A stretch of DNA of 29,131 nucleotides. Origin: a virus. A model generated the notes under the pieces. The model saw nothing but the letters and a program-made list of their open reading frames with translations. It was not told the origin of the DNA and did no database searches. Where the stretch lies: positions 1 to 29,131 of the IMG/VR virus record IMGVR_UViG_3300020197_000111; one strand, given 5' to 3'. Of this stretch, positions 14,182 to 23,167 are shown in pieces. How positions within the stretch are numbered: position 1 is the stretch's first letter; each line of letters begins with the position of its first letter. A program made the translations under genes and the position numbers.

Positions 14182-16425
14182 ATGGCAAATAAATATCCAT
14201 TAATTTTTAATTCAGATCTTGGATTAATACAGGAAGTTACTTCGAAGGATGTCATCACTCCTGATAATATTAAGACCACCAATCTAGTAGTGACCGGCAC
14301 TATTGCTGTGCCCGGCGGAGGATCATTAGATGCGCTGAGAATTAAAAGTTTTGGTATTAGTAATGATCCAACTGTGTATACCGGAACGGGTTCAATTGTA
14401 GAAAATAAATTAGTAGTTAGTGGAATATCCACATCAAGATTTTTAATTAATCAAAAAGTCAAAATACTTGGTATTACAAGTTCAACTGATTCTGCAGTAA
14501 TTCCAGCCACAGACAGTGCTTGTAGCTTTGATAGAGTCGGTAATATGACATCCGGCACCACTTATCGTTATTGGGTTGCTCAATACCATTATCGTAATGG
14601 TAAGATCGGAACATCAACTCAGGCAATTCCAACAGCCGGACTTGCCGTAACTGCAATTGGAGATTTTAATGATGTAAATCATATTGCTTTAACTCTTCAA
14701 AGAACAAGTGTAGATCACGGTCTTTTAATCTACCGCAGCGAAGATTCAGCCTCAACGGATAATGCCAAATTAGTTGCTATTCTTGGGCCAAAAGAACTGG
14801 GAGTAATAGCGACTTCTGGTATTAACTGGAAAGATTATGGTCCCTATGAAAAAACCAAGTGGTCTCCAAAAACTGCCAAGAATGAATTTGATGATACAAG
14901 TCAAATACATTTTCCGAATACAGCAACTTTAACCACATCCGCAAGAAAAGGTTGGGCAATAGATACTATTACTGCCGTAGGATCTAATTCTATTACCGTT
15001 AGTGGCAATTATACTCTTAATAGCAATAATTCTGTAAAAGTAATACACGATAATACTTTTGGATTTAAACAGGCAATAGGTGCTGCCGTATCTGAAGGTA
15101 TTTCATCACTTATTCTTCCTAGTGGAACTTATTATACAGAATCAATTGTTATTCCGAATGGATTTGCTTTAAAGGGAGAAGGAAAAAATACAATCATTAA
15201 AAAGCAATTTTTTGCAGACGACACAACAGATGGAGGAGGAAACACTCTTACATTTGATGGAAACCTAATAGGAATTGCAGCCGGAGTTGGTACACTGACC
15301 GATATCACTCTTCAAAGTTTAACAATAGATGGTAATAATGCGAATAATATTCTTTTCCTTGATGACGATGATAATTATCTTGTAAATTTGGTAAATACTA
15401 AATCTTCATTAATTTCCGATGTTGAAATTCGCAATTCTCCTGCATCTGGTTTGTACACTGTTAATTCCGATAGATTAGCCATTCAAAATTCTCAGATTGT
15501 AGACGGCTCCTTAACCGACAGATATCCTTTTTCTCCGGTAAATGCTCAGAACTCAGAAGTTCTTCGAATTAATAATTCATTGTTTCAAAACTATCCAGGA
15601 GCTTTGGATTTATCTGTGACTTCAATTTCTGCTGTAAATGGTAATGTTGTTCGTAACTGTGGAACAGGAATTAGATTATTTAGTTCTGGCAAATTTACCA
15701 CAAGTGGAAATATTATTTTGGGACCAGCAGACGAATTTATTCCTACAAATGATCTTTTTGATAGTGATTTTAATTCAGTAAATCTTGGTATTAATACCAC
15801 CGTTGATTTTACTGGTCCTGTTATGCTTTATAATGAAAATGGTTTACCAAAGAATCTTGATAGTTCTTTGGTTGCAATCACCGCAGGAATTGGAACAATT
15901 ATAAATCTTGGTTTAAGTAATGAATCACTTGGAACAAGGTTTATGAACTTCAATATTCCTACTCCAAACACCGGAACTTTTGGAAGATCGAATGGTTATA
16001 TTCAATTAAAACTCAATCTCGCACAAACAAGTACTTTGGCAATTGGAAACACATTGGGATATGATGTGAGGGGAACAGAATATTTGGATGTACCTGTTGG
16101 ATTCACAACATTTGTTGGAATTGGAACGGGAGCCTGGAACATTATCGGTGCCGGTGCCACAATGTATACCGTAACCTTAGCTACCTCAAATCAATTTAGT
16201 GCGTTTGCAGTCGGAGACATTGTGAAACTTGCAAATCATTCGGTGACTCCTGATCTTGGATTCCAAGATCTCACTGTTGCGGAAAAATTAGATGTGAATG
16301 CCGCAACTAAACAATTAAGATTAACCGGGTTTACCACAGACTCACAAACAAACGGCACGGCGACTGGATATATAACTGTAAGAAATACATTTCTCATTGC
16401 AAAAGGAAGAATCGGAGTCACCTAA
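14182..16425 (+). CDS. Tail fibre/baseplate-peripheral protein with pectin-lyase-like beta-helix
   Basis: In this 747-residue protein the N-terminus (MANKYPLIFNSDLGLIQEV, then TTNLVVTGTIAVPGGGSLDA) is a start often seen on cyanophage fibre proteins and probably attaches it to the virion. Residues 125-215 form a small beta domain (TYRYWVAQYHYRNGKIGTST). Residues 290-520 have right-handed beta-helix features: GISSLILPSGTYYTESIVIP, GFALKGEGKNTIIKK, DITLQSLTIDGN, then repeated short strands such as SLISDVEIRNSPASGLYTVN and AIQNSQIVDGS. The C-terminal 220 residues are Gly/Thr-rich beta. The fold is common in polysaccharide-binding or -cleaving tail proteins. I cannot point to catalytic residues, so receptor binding is as likely as hydrolysis. 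It is the first gene after an exact late promoter and abuts the next gene. Confidence 0.75.
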   Translation: MANKYPLIFNSDLGLIQEVTSKDVITPDNIKTTNLVVTGTIAVPGGGSLDALRIKSFGISNDPTVYTGTGSIVENKLVVSGISTSRFLINQKVKILGITSSTDSAVIPATDSACSFDRVGNMTSGTTYRYWVAQYHYRNGKIGTSTQAIPTAGLAVTAIGDFNDVNHIALTLQRTSVDHGLLIYRSEDSASTDNAKLVAILGPKELGVIATSGINWKDYGPYEKTKWSPKTAKNEFDDTSQIHFPNTATLTTSARKGWAIDTITAVGSNSITVSGNYTLNSNNSVKVIHDNTFGFKQAIGAAVSEGISSLILPSGTYYTESIVIPNGFALKGEGKNTIIKKQFFADDTTDGGGNTLTFDGNLIGIAAGVGTLTDITLQSLTIDGNNANNILFLDDDDNYLVNLVNTKSSLISDVEIRNSPASGLYTVNSDRLAIQNSQIVDGSLTDRYPFSPVNAQNSEVLRINNSLFQNYPGALDLSVTSISAVNGNVVRNCGTGIRLFSSGKFTTSGNIILGPADEFIPTNDLFDSDFNSVNLGINTTVDFTGPVMLYNENGLPKNLDSSLVAITAGIGTIINLGLSNESLGTRFMNFNIPTPNTGTFGRSNGYIQLKLNLAQTSTLAIGNTLGYDVRGTEYLDVPVGFTTFVGIGTGAWNIIGAGATMYTVTLATSNQFSAFAVGDIVKLANHSVTPDLGFQDLTVAEKLDVNAATKQLRLTGFTTDSQTNGTATGYITVRNTFLIAKGRIGVT
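16252..16270. repeat. Perfect 9-bp inverted repeat with one-base centre
   Basis: GATCTTGGA, T, TCCAAGATC form a perfect palindrome inside the 3' part of the beta-helix fibre gene (encoding Asp-Leu-Gly-Phe-Gln-Asp-Leu), 155 bases before its stop. It is not followed by a T-run, so it is not a standard terminator. It may be chance or an mRNA hairpin. Confidence 0.6.
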
Positions 16426-19400
16426 ATGCCAGACAATACTAATGTTAATAATAATGCATCTGTTGTAGTTATAGGTAGAACAGCTCCTGTCCCAGCAGGA
16501 CAACAAAAATCAGAAAAATCTGTTCCTGTTGTTATCGCAAATGATCAGTCTCCAATTCCCGTTGAAGAGCAGAATAAAATTCAATCAGAAGTTGCATTAT
16601 CCCTCCTTGGAATACCTAGATCCGAAGTTGCTCTTGGAATTTTTGCCGACGTAAATACTTATGATGTAAATCCAACGGAGTGGTCATCATTCCCGGAGCA
16701 ATTTTCCAAAGTATCTAACGCCGGAGTATATGCCGGTATTGGACAGACGATGGGATGGGGATTATCTCACGTTCCAGAAGAATCTGGAGCGATGATTGAG
16801 GCACCACCAGATAGATATTCTGTATTAACATCTAAAAGATTTTTTAGATATCAACCTGGCCGTGTTTCTGCCGCAACATTTGGTGTTAAGACAACTAAAC
16901 TAAAACCTGACGTAACTGGAGCGACTGTTCAAAACCCGTGTATTCGTAAATATGGTATTTTCGATAACTTTGATGGTTATTATTGGGAAACAAGAAATAA
17001 TGGAGCCGGCGATAATTTTTGTGTAGTAAGAAGAACTCAAGCCAATACTTTTGAAAATCCGATAGAATTCAATACACCTGGTAATAGAGAAGACTATGCC
17101 AGAACAAATCCACAAGATCCATTTGGAATAAGAGGGTCAGAATCTCAAGATGATGCAACTGCTCAGAATAATCCCCCTGCAAAACCAAAGAAATTTGGAG
17201 ATCTTGTTATTTTAAGAGATAATCTTTTGATGACTCATGCAGCAGTTTATGATCCATCTTTATTACAACCAGAATATAAAGTTGGAATTGCATCAGTCAG
17301 CGGTGGAAATACCTTACAGATTCCAGGAATTTCGAAGAGTATATCTGATGCAACCTATAATATAGACACTGGAATAATGGTGATCACAACATCTACCGCT
17401 CACGGGTTTGGTGTTGGTAAATTTATCACTCTATCCGGAATAGGAATGACTTGCTATTTGGATCCCTCTGTTCCAAAAATATATCCAAACAGAGCTAGTG
17501 GATATAATGTTATACAGGTAGATTCGCCAACTGTATTTAGAGTTAATGTTGGAGTCTCGACTGTTCCAACTTTTTATGTTTCGGGAGGAACTGCCGTTGG
17601 ACTAACAACTGGGCAATATGTTTCATATTCTAAAGGAACTAATGTTGGAGTCATTACTGGTCTCACAGATACCTCAATTTATAGAGTTGCCGGTGTCACC
17701 ACAACTGGAAATGTAACTTTAAAGCCTTTGAACAGTGATGCTGTTATTACTGGACTTTCAAATGGAACTTATACCAATCATGAAATAATTACTCCGGTTC
17801 CTTTTGTGCAACCATTATCTGGTCAGATTTCTGAAAAAAATAGATATACTTCAATAGTTCCAAGTGGAACAACCAGCACAAATCCAAATGCTGCCGGAAC
17901 CGGAATGTTCCCCTATCTTTATACTGATACTGATGGTATTACTAAGGAAGGTTACATTGACACGACATTATCATCTGAAAATTCCGCAACACTTAAAACT
18001 CAAATAGATGCCATTAATAGTTATTATGATAAGTGGGTGAATCAAAATGTTGCACAAGAATATTTGAATGTTTATGAATACAGAGTGCCTAGATCCAGAT
18101 TTAGTGGAGATAGGCTAGACAATCTTACTGATGATTTAGTTTATAGTGATGCCGTTGCTAATAATCGAGCTGGGCAGAATGTAATCGATGCAGATACTGG
18201 TGAGATAATACAAGACACTAGTATCTGGAATTTGTCTTTTGATAAAGTTACAATGTATAAAATTGAATTCTCCTGGTATGGTGCTGTTGGAGGACTCTTT
18301 TTAGCATATGTTCCTGTAAGTAATGGTGAAGCAAGATGGGTCAGAGTTCATCACCTCAGAGCATCAAACCAACTTAAAGTTTCTTCTTTGGGTAATGCGA
18401 CTCTGCCAATTACTTATTTGGTTTATGGTGGTGGTAATAAAGATAGAAATGGATATCTGGACGCTAATAGACCTGAAGCAAGTTTTTCTTATGGGACTCC
18501 TTCAGAACATATTATTAAGTATGGTGCCTCATATTATATTGATGGTGGAGACCGAGGAACCGTAAAGTTATTCAGCACCGCAACACCAACAGCTGTTGAT
18601 GTTTATGGTTCTAAGAGATCATTTACTGTTGGTGCAGCATCAACACAAGTTTCACTCACCAATGCCGGAGTTTCTACTGATCCATTCATTACTGCCGGAG
18701 AAAACGCAGGACTATCCAGTTCATATTATGTGGGGGCTAAAATTATAACGAACAATCCTTTGGATCAGGGCATTGAAGTTGTTTATGTAAATCCCATAAC
18801 CAATAAATTGCATCTAAATTCTCCATTAAACTTATCGATTCTGCCAGCAAGTATCACAATTATCCCAGATCGAAAGACTCCACTAATTGGTCTTAAATGT
18901 AAAGATTTTATTCAAAGTAGCACAGGAAGAAATGTAAGAAACAGAACACAAGTTTATCCAACAAGACTTTCAACCGGTTCAACTGGTGTAATTAAAGTCG
19001 ACTTATTGAAGACTCCTATATTCCAAACAACATCAACAGTTACTGGTATCACAACAATTTCTGCTGATGTTAATATTGGTAAGAGTGGATCACCAACCAT
19101 TGTAACTCTCACAAATACAGGTTATCTCTCAACTAGCACTGGAACCTATGGTTATTTTAGAGGGTATTTCCAAAACGATCCCTCACAAAGAAAAATTTCT
19201 GTATTAGGATACTTGGAAAATCGAGTAACAAATGGGTATCACTTTAATGCTCTTAATTCTACATCAGATAGTATTATACTAACAACAACAGATCCATTTT
19301 TAAGAGAGGAAAATCACAATCCAGTGGGAAATATTGTTTCTCCCACAACATCAGAATCCACTCTTGCCCAGTTGTCATCCGTTAAAGTGAGTCCACAAAT

Positions 19401-19629
19401 AAGAAGTCCAATTCCAAAAACAGGAACCGTTGTTTCTTCACTGTTTATTCCTGCATCAGGAGAAGAATATGATTTATCTCCATACTTTGATTATAATAAA
19501 GAATATCTATCATTCCCTCTAACGAATGTTATCGAGAGTTTATATTTGTGTGGGTCTTCTCAAATAGATTATAATTCATCTGCAGCTGCAGCTAGCGTTT
19601 CGGCAAGTTTAACTTGGGAGGAGCAGTAA
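16426..19629 (+). CDS. Giant virion structural protein, paralogue A
   Basis: This 1067-residue protein is a type seen in T4-like cyanophages, sometimes labelled VrlC-like; the function is not established. Ordered blocks shared with the next gene are: LLGIPRSEVALGIFADVNTY (about 59-80), RFFRYQPGRVSAATFGVKT (about 137-156), YYWETRNNGAGDNFCVVRRT (about 186-205), VTMYKIEFSWYGAVGGLFLA and then VPVSNGEARWVRVHHLRASN (about 608-647), and KYGASYYIDGGDRGTVKL (about 699-715). Between them lie Gly/Thr/Val-rich beta linkers (350-480, 730-1000). The end is Ala/Ser-rich, then SASLTWEEQ. No enzymatic motif is visible. It is probably a large peripheral baseplate or side-fibre component, one of a pair made from one transcript. 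It abuts both neighbours. Confidence 0.75.
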   Translation: MPDNTNVNNNASVVVIGRTAPVPAGQQKSEKSVPVVIANDQSPIPVEEQNKIQSEVALSLLGIPRSEVALGIFADVNTYDVNPTEWSSFPEQFSKVSNAGVYAGIGQTMGWGLSHVPEESGAMIEAPPDRYSVLTSKRFFRYQPGRVSAATFGVKTTKLKPDVTGATVQNPCIRKYGIFDNFDGYYWETRNNGAGDNFCVVRRTQANTFENPIEFNTPGNREDYARTNPQDPFGIRGSESQDDATAQNNPPAKPKKFGDLVILRDNLLMTHAAVYDPSLLQPEYKVGIASVSGGNTLQIPGISKSISDATYNIDTGIMVITTSTAHGFGVGKFITLSGIGMTCYLDPSVPKIYPNRASGYNVIQVDSPTVFRVNVGVSTVPTFYVSGGTAVGLTTGQYVSYSKGTNVGVITGLTDTSIYRVAGVTTTGNVTLKPLNSDAVITGLSNGTYTNHEIITPVPFVQPLSGQISEKNRYTSIVPSGTTSTNPNAAGTGMFPYLYTDTDGITKEGYIDTTLSSENSATLKTQIDAINSYYDKWVNQNVAQEYLNVYEYRVPRSRFSGDRLDNLTDDLVYSDAVANNRAGQNVIDADTGEIIQDTSIWNLSFDKVTMYKIEFSWYGAVGGLFLAYVPVSNGEARWVRVHHLRASNQLKVSSLGNATLPITYLVYGGGNKDRNGYLDANRPEASFSYGTPSEHIIKYGASYYIDGGDRGTVKLFSTATPTAVDVYGSKRSFTVGAASTQVSLTNAGVSTDPFITAGENAGLSSSYYVGAKIITNNPLDQGIEVVYVNPITNKLHLNSPLNLSILPASITIIPDRKTPLIGLKCKDFIQSSTGRNVRNRTQVYPTRLSTGSTGVIKVDLLKTPIFQTTSTVTGITTISADVNIGKSGSPTIVTLTNTGYLSTSTGTYGYFRGYFQNDPSQRKISVLGYLENRVTNGYHFNALNSTSDSIILTTTDPFLREENHNPVGNIVSPTTSESTLAQLSSVKVSPQIRSPIPKTGTVVSSLFIPASGEEYDLSPYFDYNKEYLSFPLTNVIESLYLCGSSQIDYNSSAAAASVSASLTWEEQ

Positions 19630-19632
19630 TTT

Positions 19633-22600
19633 ATGTCTCTTGAAAAAGATGTAAAAATTGGTGATGATAAACGTCCGATCAGCACAACAATTTCTCAAGA
19701 AAAACTTTATAATATAGCAAATGGTGAAGTTTTAACCGATGAATTTGGTAATGAAATTGTAACAGAAGTTGAAACTTATGTTTTGTCCGGAGTAACGATG
19801 GATAAATCGACTTCGGTTGTTTTCAATACGAAATCTCAAGGTTCGGTAAATTTTAATAAAATCTCAATAGCTTCTACAATTGCAACATATTCTTCTGGTA
19901 ATACTAATAATATTGGAATTACAACGACAAATCCAAATATTAATGTAGGAGATTTTATTTCGGGAACATCTATTCCTGATGGAACAAGAATTTCGAGAGT
20001 TGGAATTGGAAGTATTTTTATTTCAAATAATACAACCAATACAACATCTCTGTCAGAACTCGTACTGATAGAAAGAAAGAATTTTTTTAAAACAAAATCA
20101 AAACCAACCATTAAGGTTGAAGAACAGTTTAAAGAGTCAAGTGAAGTTAGTACGACCTTACTTGGTGTAAATCGTGCCGAAACGCAACTTAGTCTATTTT
20201 CAAATGTATCCTCATACGGATTAGATCCCGATGAATTTGAATTTTATTCTTTTAATGATGGAATAAGTTTCGGTTCTTGGGAAACAAGAAGAAATGCCAT
20301 TTATGGATATAGATATCAGGCAAAACAAACTGAAGAAACGCAGGAATCGGGAATTAGACTTACAGCATTTCCAACTCCATACTCATTTCCATTCGGTCCA
20401 AAATTTCAAAAATTAGGGGTATATAATTCACTTTTATTTAAACGATATATCAATTTTATTGAACTAGGAAATAAGTTACATGATTATTTTAATACTGGGA
20501 CAGGAGGAAGCGGATATCCGTCTTCTTGGAAACAGAATTTTTTGCCAAAAGAATTTGCAGAAGTAACCGGTAATGATGTAAAGTATAGTGTCGATATTGA
20601 AAGTGCATTTGCAAGAATCGATACCTGGACTGATACTTGGAGAAATATTAAAGACGGAAGTTTAATAGATCCAGTAACTAATCAAAGTTTTAATTTTGAA
20701 AAAGTAAATCAAATAACCTTACCTTCTGTATATGGTTCTGATACCACTAGACCTGGTTATTCAGACAAAAATAAAAGATATGCTTATCTACAGTCAAGAA
20801 GAGTATTCAGATATCAACCAGGTCGAATTAGTGGATTTACATTTGGATTAAGATCTTCCGTAGAAGCAGTCACCGGTATTACTTTGGAGTGGGGAATATC
20901 TAATCCAACGGATGAATATGTTTTTAAAATCGACGCAGGTCAATTTTCAATTGTTCGTAGAAGCACAGTTCCTCTTGAAACAGAGGTTTTAACGAGAAAT
21001 GGTTTAACTATAACAGATCAAAAATATATACCGAGCGGAAATCCTTTTGATTCTAAATCATATTATACTATTACTATTCCAAGAGACAAATTTAATGGAG
21101 ATCCTTTAAATGAAAAGGGTCCTTCTAACTGGGGTATTAAACCAGAAAAAGTAACCATGTACAAAATTGAATTTGGTTGGTATGGTGCAATTGGTGCCAG
21201 ATTCTATGTTTATGTACCAACTGGTAATGGAGATGCCAGATGGGTTGTTGCCCATACTCTGATAATTGAAAATTCATTAACCGCCCCTTGTCTTCGTGAC
21301 TCTTATTTTAGATTTAAATACTCACTTAACATCGAAGATACCGGAGATGTAAAAACTCCACAATACTTGTATAAGTACGGTGCATCATATTATATTGATG
21401 GTGGAGACGAAGGGACATCTGAAATATATTCTGTAAGTTCTGGTATTTCCTCTACTTTTAAAACTACAGAAAAAACTCTTTTGGGTATTACTCCTAAACA
21501 ATCTATATTAAATCGTGATGGAATTCCAGTAGAAAATAAAAAATTAATTATTCCAACAAACTTAAATATATCAACAGATTCTTTAACAGAAGTAAAAACG
21601 GTAAGTTGTTCTGCCTGTCCTGGATTTGGGCACGTTTATACTCCCGGAATTGGGACAACCGAGAGTGGTAGAAATGTGAATATTACATTTACAAGTGGAG
21701 ATACAATTTCCGCAAATCCGGGAAGTTATTTTTATAAAAGCGATATTGGTGCAAAACTAATTGCACCATCAATTTATAATGCATATATTGCATCTGTGGA
21801 TAATCAGGTTGGTAGTGGAATTTCTTTTCAAACAGCTAAGATAGAAGGATTTCAAGGATACAGTAGTTTTATTCTGGGACCCAGAGACCTTTCTGGAACC
21901 GAGAGATTAGATAGAGTCGCAGGAATTGTGACTACAGTAAATACGACCGGTAATGTTTCATATCCATATCCGGTTAGATTAAGTAATTATAATGCCGTTG
22001 CCGCATCAGATTTTAATTTCACTGGATCAAAAATTGAAATAGAGTTTGTAAATCCTAATAAGGGGGATAGTTATGCCCACTTTGCAGATTTTCTTATTGG
22101 TGTCACAGATAAAAAACCAAATGTATCAGAGTCTGGCGAATTGAATGGATTTTTTATTGGTGCGGCATCAACTACGATTTTACCTAACAGTGATATATTA
22201 TTTGGAAAACACACTCACAGTTATGCATATTTTAATGAAAGTGGAGTCGAGCTTGGTGAGGGCTGGGCCCCGCTGCAACCACCATTAAGAATGGGTATTG
22301 ATTATCGAATTCCTGGACTTGCAGATCCTGCAGGCGGAACTTGCTCAAAAGTCACTATCACGGTTGATAACCCTATTTCAGTTTCAAATGCTAAAGAATA
22401 TTTGGGAAATCCAAAAACTAACCCACCATTTCCTGACGGATTTTATTATATTCAAATACCGGGCTCTTTTCCCTCATTAACATATACGGGTGGTCAGATT
22501 GTCTTACTTAATCCCTCTAGTAACACCCCTAATACTCCTATTTTTACTAATTTAACATATATTGGTGAACCTGTGGGACCATACCTTATTTCTGGGGTTT

Positions 22601-23166
22601 TATATTCTCATATTAGAATATCCCAAACAACGGGTCTAACTAATTTTAGTTTATTATTAAGACCAGTTAAATTAACAGGAACGGGTAACGTTAATACCTC
22701 AAAATTATATAATTATAATCCGTTTCCACTTTATTTGGTTGCTAAATTACAGGATAATTCTCAAATTAATAATATAACCGTTAAGGAAACAGTAGGAAAC
22801 TTTCAAAGAACTATAACTCCAAAATGGTATGTAAATAGTAGTGCAACACTTGAACTTTATGGTGGCAAAACAGATAATTTTGGAACACCTCCCACAAACT
22901 TTTTAGAAATTGATAGACTGTCATCGGCATTAATCGATACTCAAAATAATTCCCAATTAAGACCATCACAAACCAGAGATGTTCTTTATATTGGTCAAAA
23001 TACTACAAAGACAATAAATATGAGTAAGATATTTGGTCAGGACAGGAGAGTAATTACTCCGGATAATAATAATATTGAGGCAACATTTATGGTTGCCAAA
23101 AAACTTGATGGGGCTCCAGGAGATACCGGAACCATACAAACTAGTTTGAACTTTAAAGAGCAATAA
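19633..23166 (+). CDS. Giant virion structural protein, paralogue B
   Basis: This 1177-residue protein is clearly homologous to the upstream gene. It shares TTLLGVNRAETQLSLFSNVS (about 175-195), VFRYQPGRISGFTFGLRSS (about 391-409), VTMYKIEFGWYGAIGARFYV and then VPTGNGDARWVVAHTLI (about 507-545), YKYGASYYIDGGDEGT (about 580-595), and the final SLNFKEQ, which parallels SLTWEEQ. The first 150 residues include a module of the INVGDFISGTSIPDGTRISR type. Unique parts are LGVYNSLLFKRYINFIELGN (about 260-280), a CSACPGFGHVY stretch (about 660) and a long polar C-terminal half including GKHTHSYAYFNESGVELGEG (about 857). Function is unknown; a peripheral baseplate or fibre role is inferred from neighbours, size and beta-rich composition. 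It is two bases from the next ATG region. Confidence 0.75.
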   Translation: MSLEKDVKIGDDKRPISTTISQEKLYNIANGEVLTDEFGNEIVTEVETYVLSGVTMDKSTSVVFNTKSQGSVNFNKISIASTIATYSSGNTNNIGITTTNPNINVGDFISGTSIPDGTRISRVGIGSIFISNNTTNTTSLSELVLIERKNFFKTKSKPTIKVEEQFKESSEVSTTLLGVNRAETQLSLFSNVSSYGLDPDEFEFYSFNDGISFGSWETRRNAIYGYRYQAKQTEETQESGIRLTAFPTPYSFPFGPKFQKLGVYNSLLFKRYINFIELGNKLHDYFNTGTGGSGYPSSWKQNFLPKEFAEVTGNDVKYSVDIESAFARIDTWTDTWRNIKDGSLIDPVTNQSFNFEKVNQITLPSVYGSDTTRPGYSDKNKRYAYLQSRRVFRYQPGRISGFTFGLRSSVEAVTGITLEWGISNPTDEYVFKIDAGQFSIVRRSTVPLETEVLTRNGLTITDQKYIPSGNPFDSKSYYTITIPRDKFNGDPLNEKGPSNWGIKPEKVTMYKIEFGWYGAIGARFYVYVPTGNGDARWVVAHTLIIENSLTAPCLRDSYFRFKYSLNIEDTGDVKTPQYLYKYGASYYIDGGDEGTSEIYSVSSGISSTFKTTEKTLLGITPKQSILNRDGIPVENKKLIIPTNLNISTDSLTEVKTVSCSACPGFGHVYTPGIGTTESGRNVNITFTSGDTISANPGSYFYKSDIGAKLIAPSIYNAYIASVDNQVGSGISFQTAKIEGFQGYSSFILGPRDLSGTERLDRVAGIVTTVNTTGNVSYPYPVRLSNYNAVAASDFNFTGSKIEIEFVNPNKGDSYAHFADFLIGVTDKKPNVSESGELNGFFIGAASTTILPNSDILFGKHTHSYAYFNESGVELGEGWAPLQPPLRMGIDYRIPGLADPAGGTCSKVTITVDNPISVSNAKEYLGNPKTNPPFPDGFYYIQIPGSFPSLTYTGGQIVLLNPSSNTPNTPIFTNLTYIGEPVGPYLISGVLYSHIRISQTTGLTNFSLLLRPVKLTGTGNVNTSKLYNYNPFPLYLVAKLQDNSQINNITVKETVGNFQRTITPKWYVNSSATLELYGGKTDNFGTPPTNFLEIDRLSSALIDTQNNSQLRPSQTRDVLYIGQNTTKTINMSKIFGQDRRVITPDNNNIEATFMVAKKLDGAPGDTGTIQTSLNFKEQ

Positions 23167-23167
23167 A

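Noticed and set aside
16426-23166. Firm naming of the giant paralogues as VrlC
   Set aside because: The name is recalled for similar cyanophage proteins, but I see no sequence feature that confirms it or gives it a function, so it is only mentioned.
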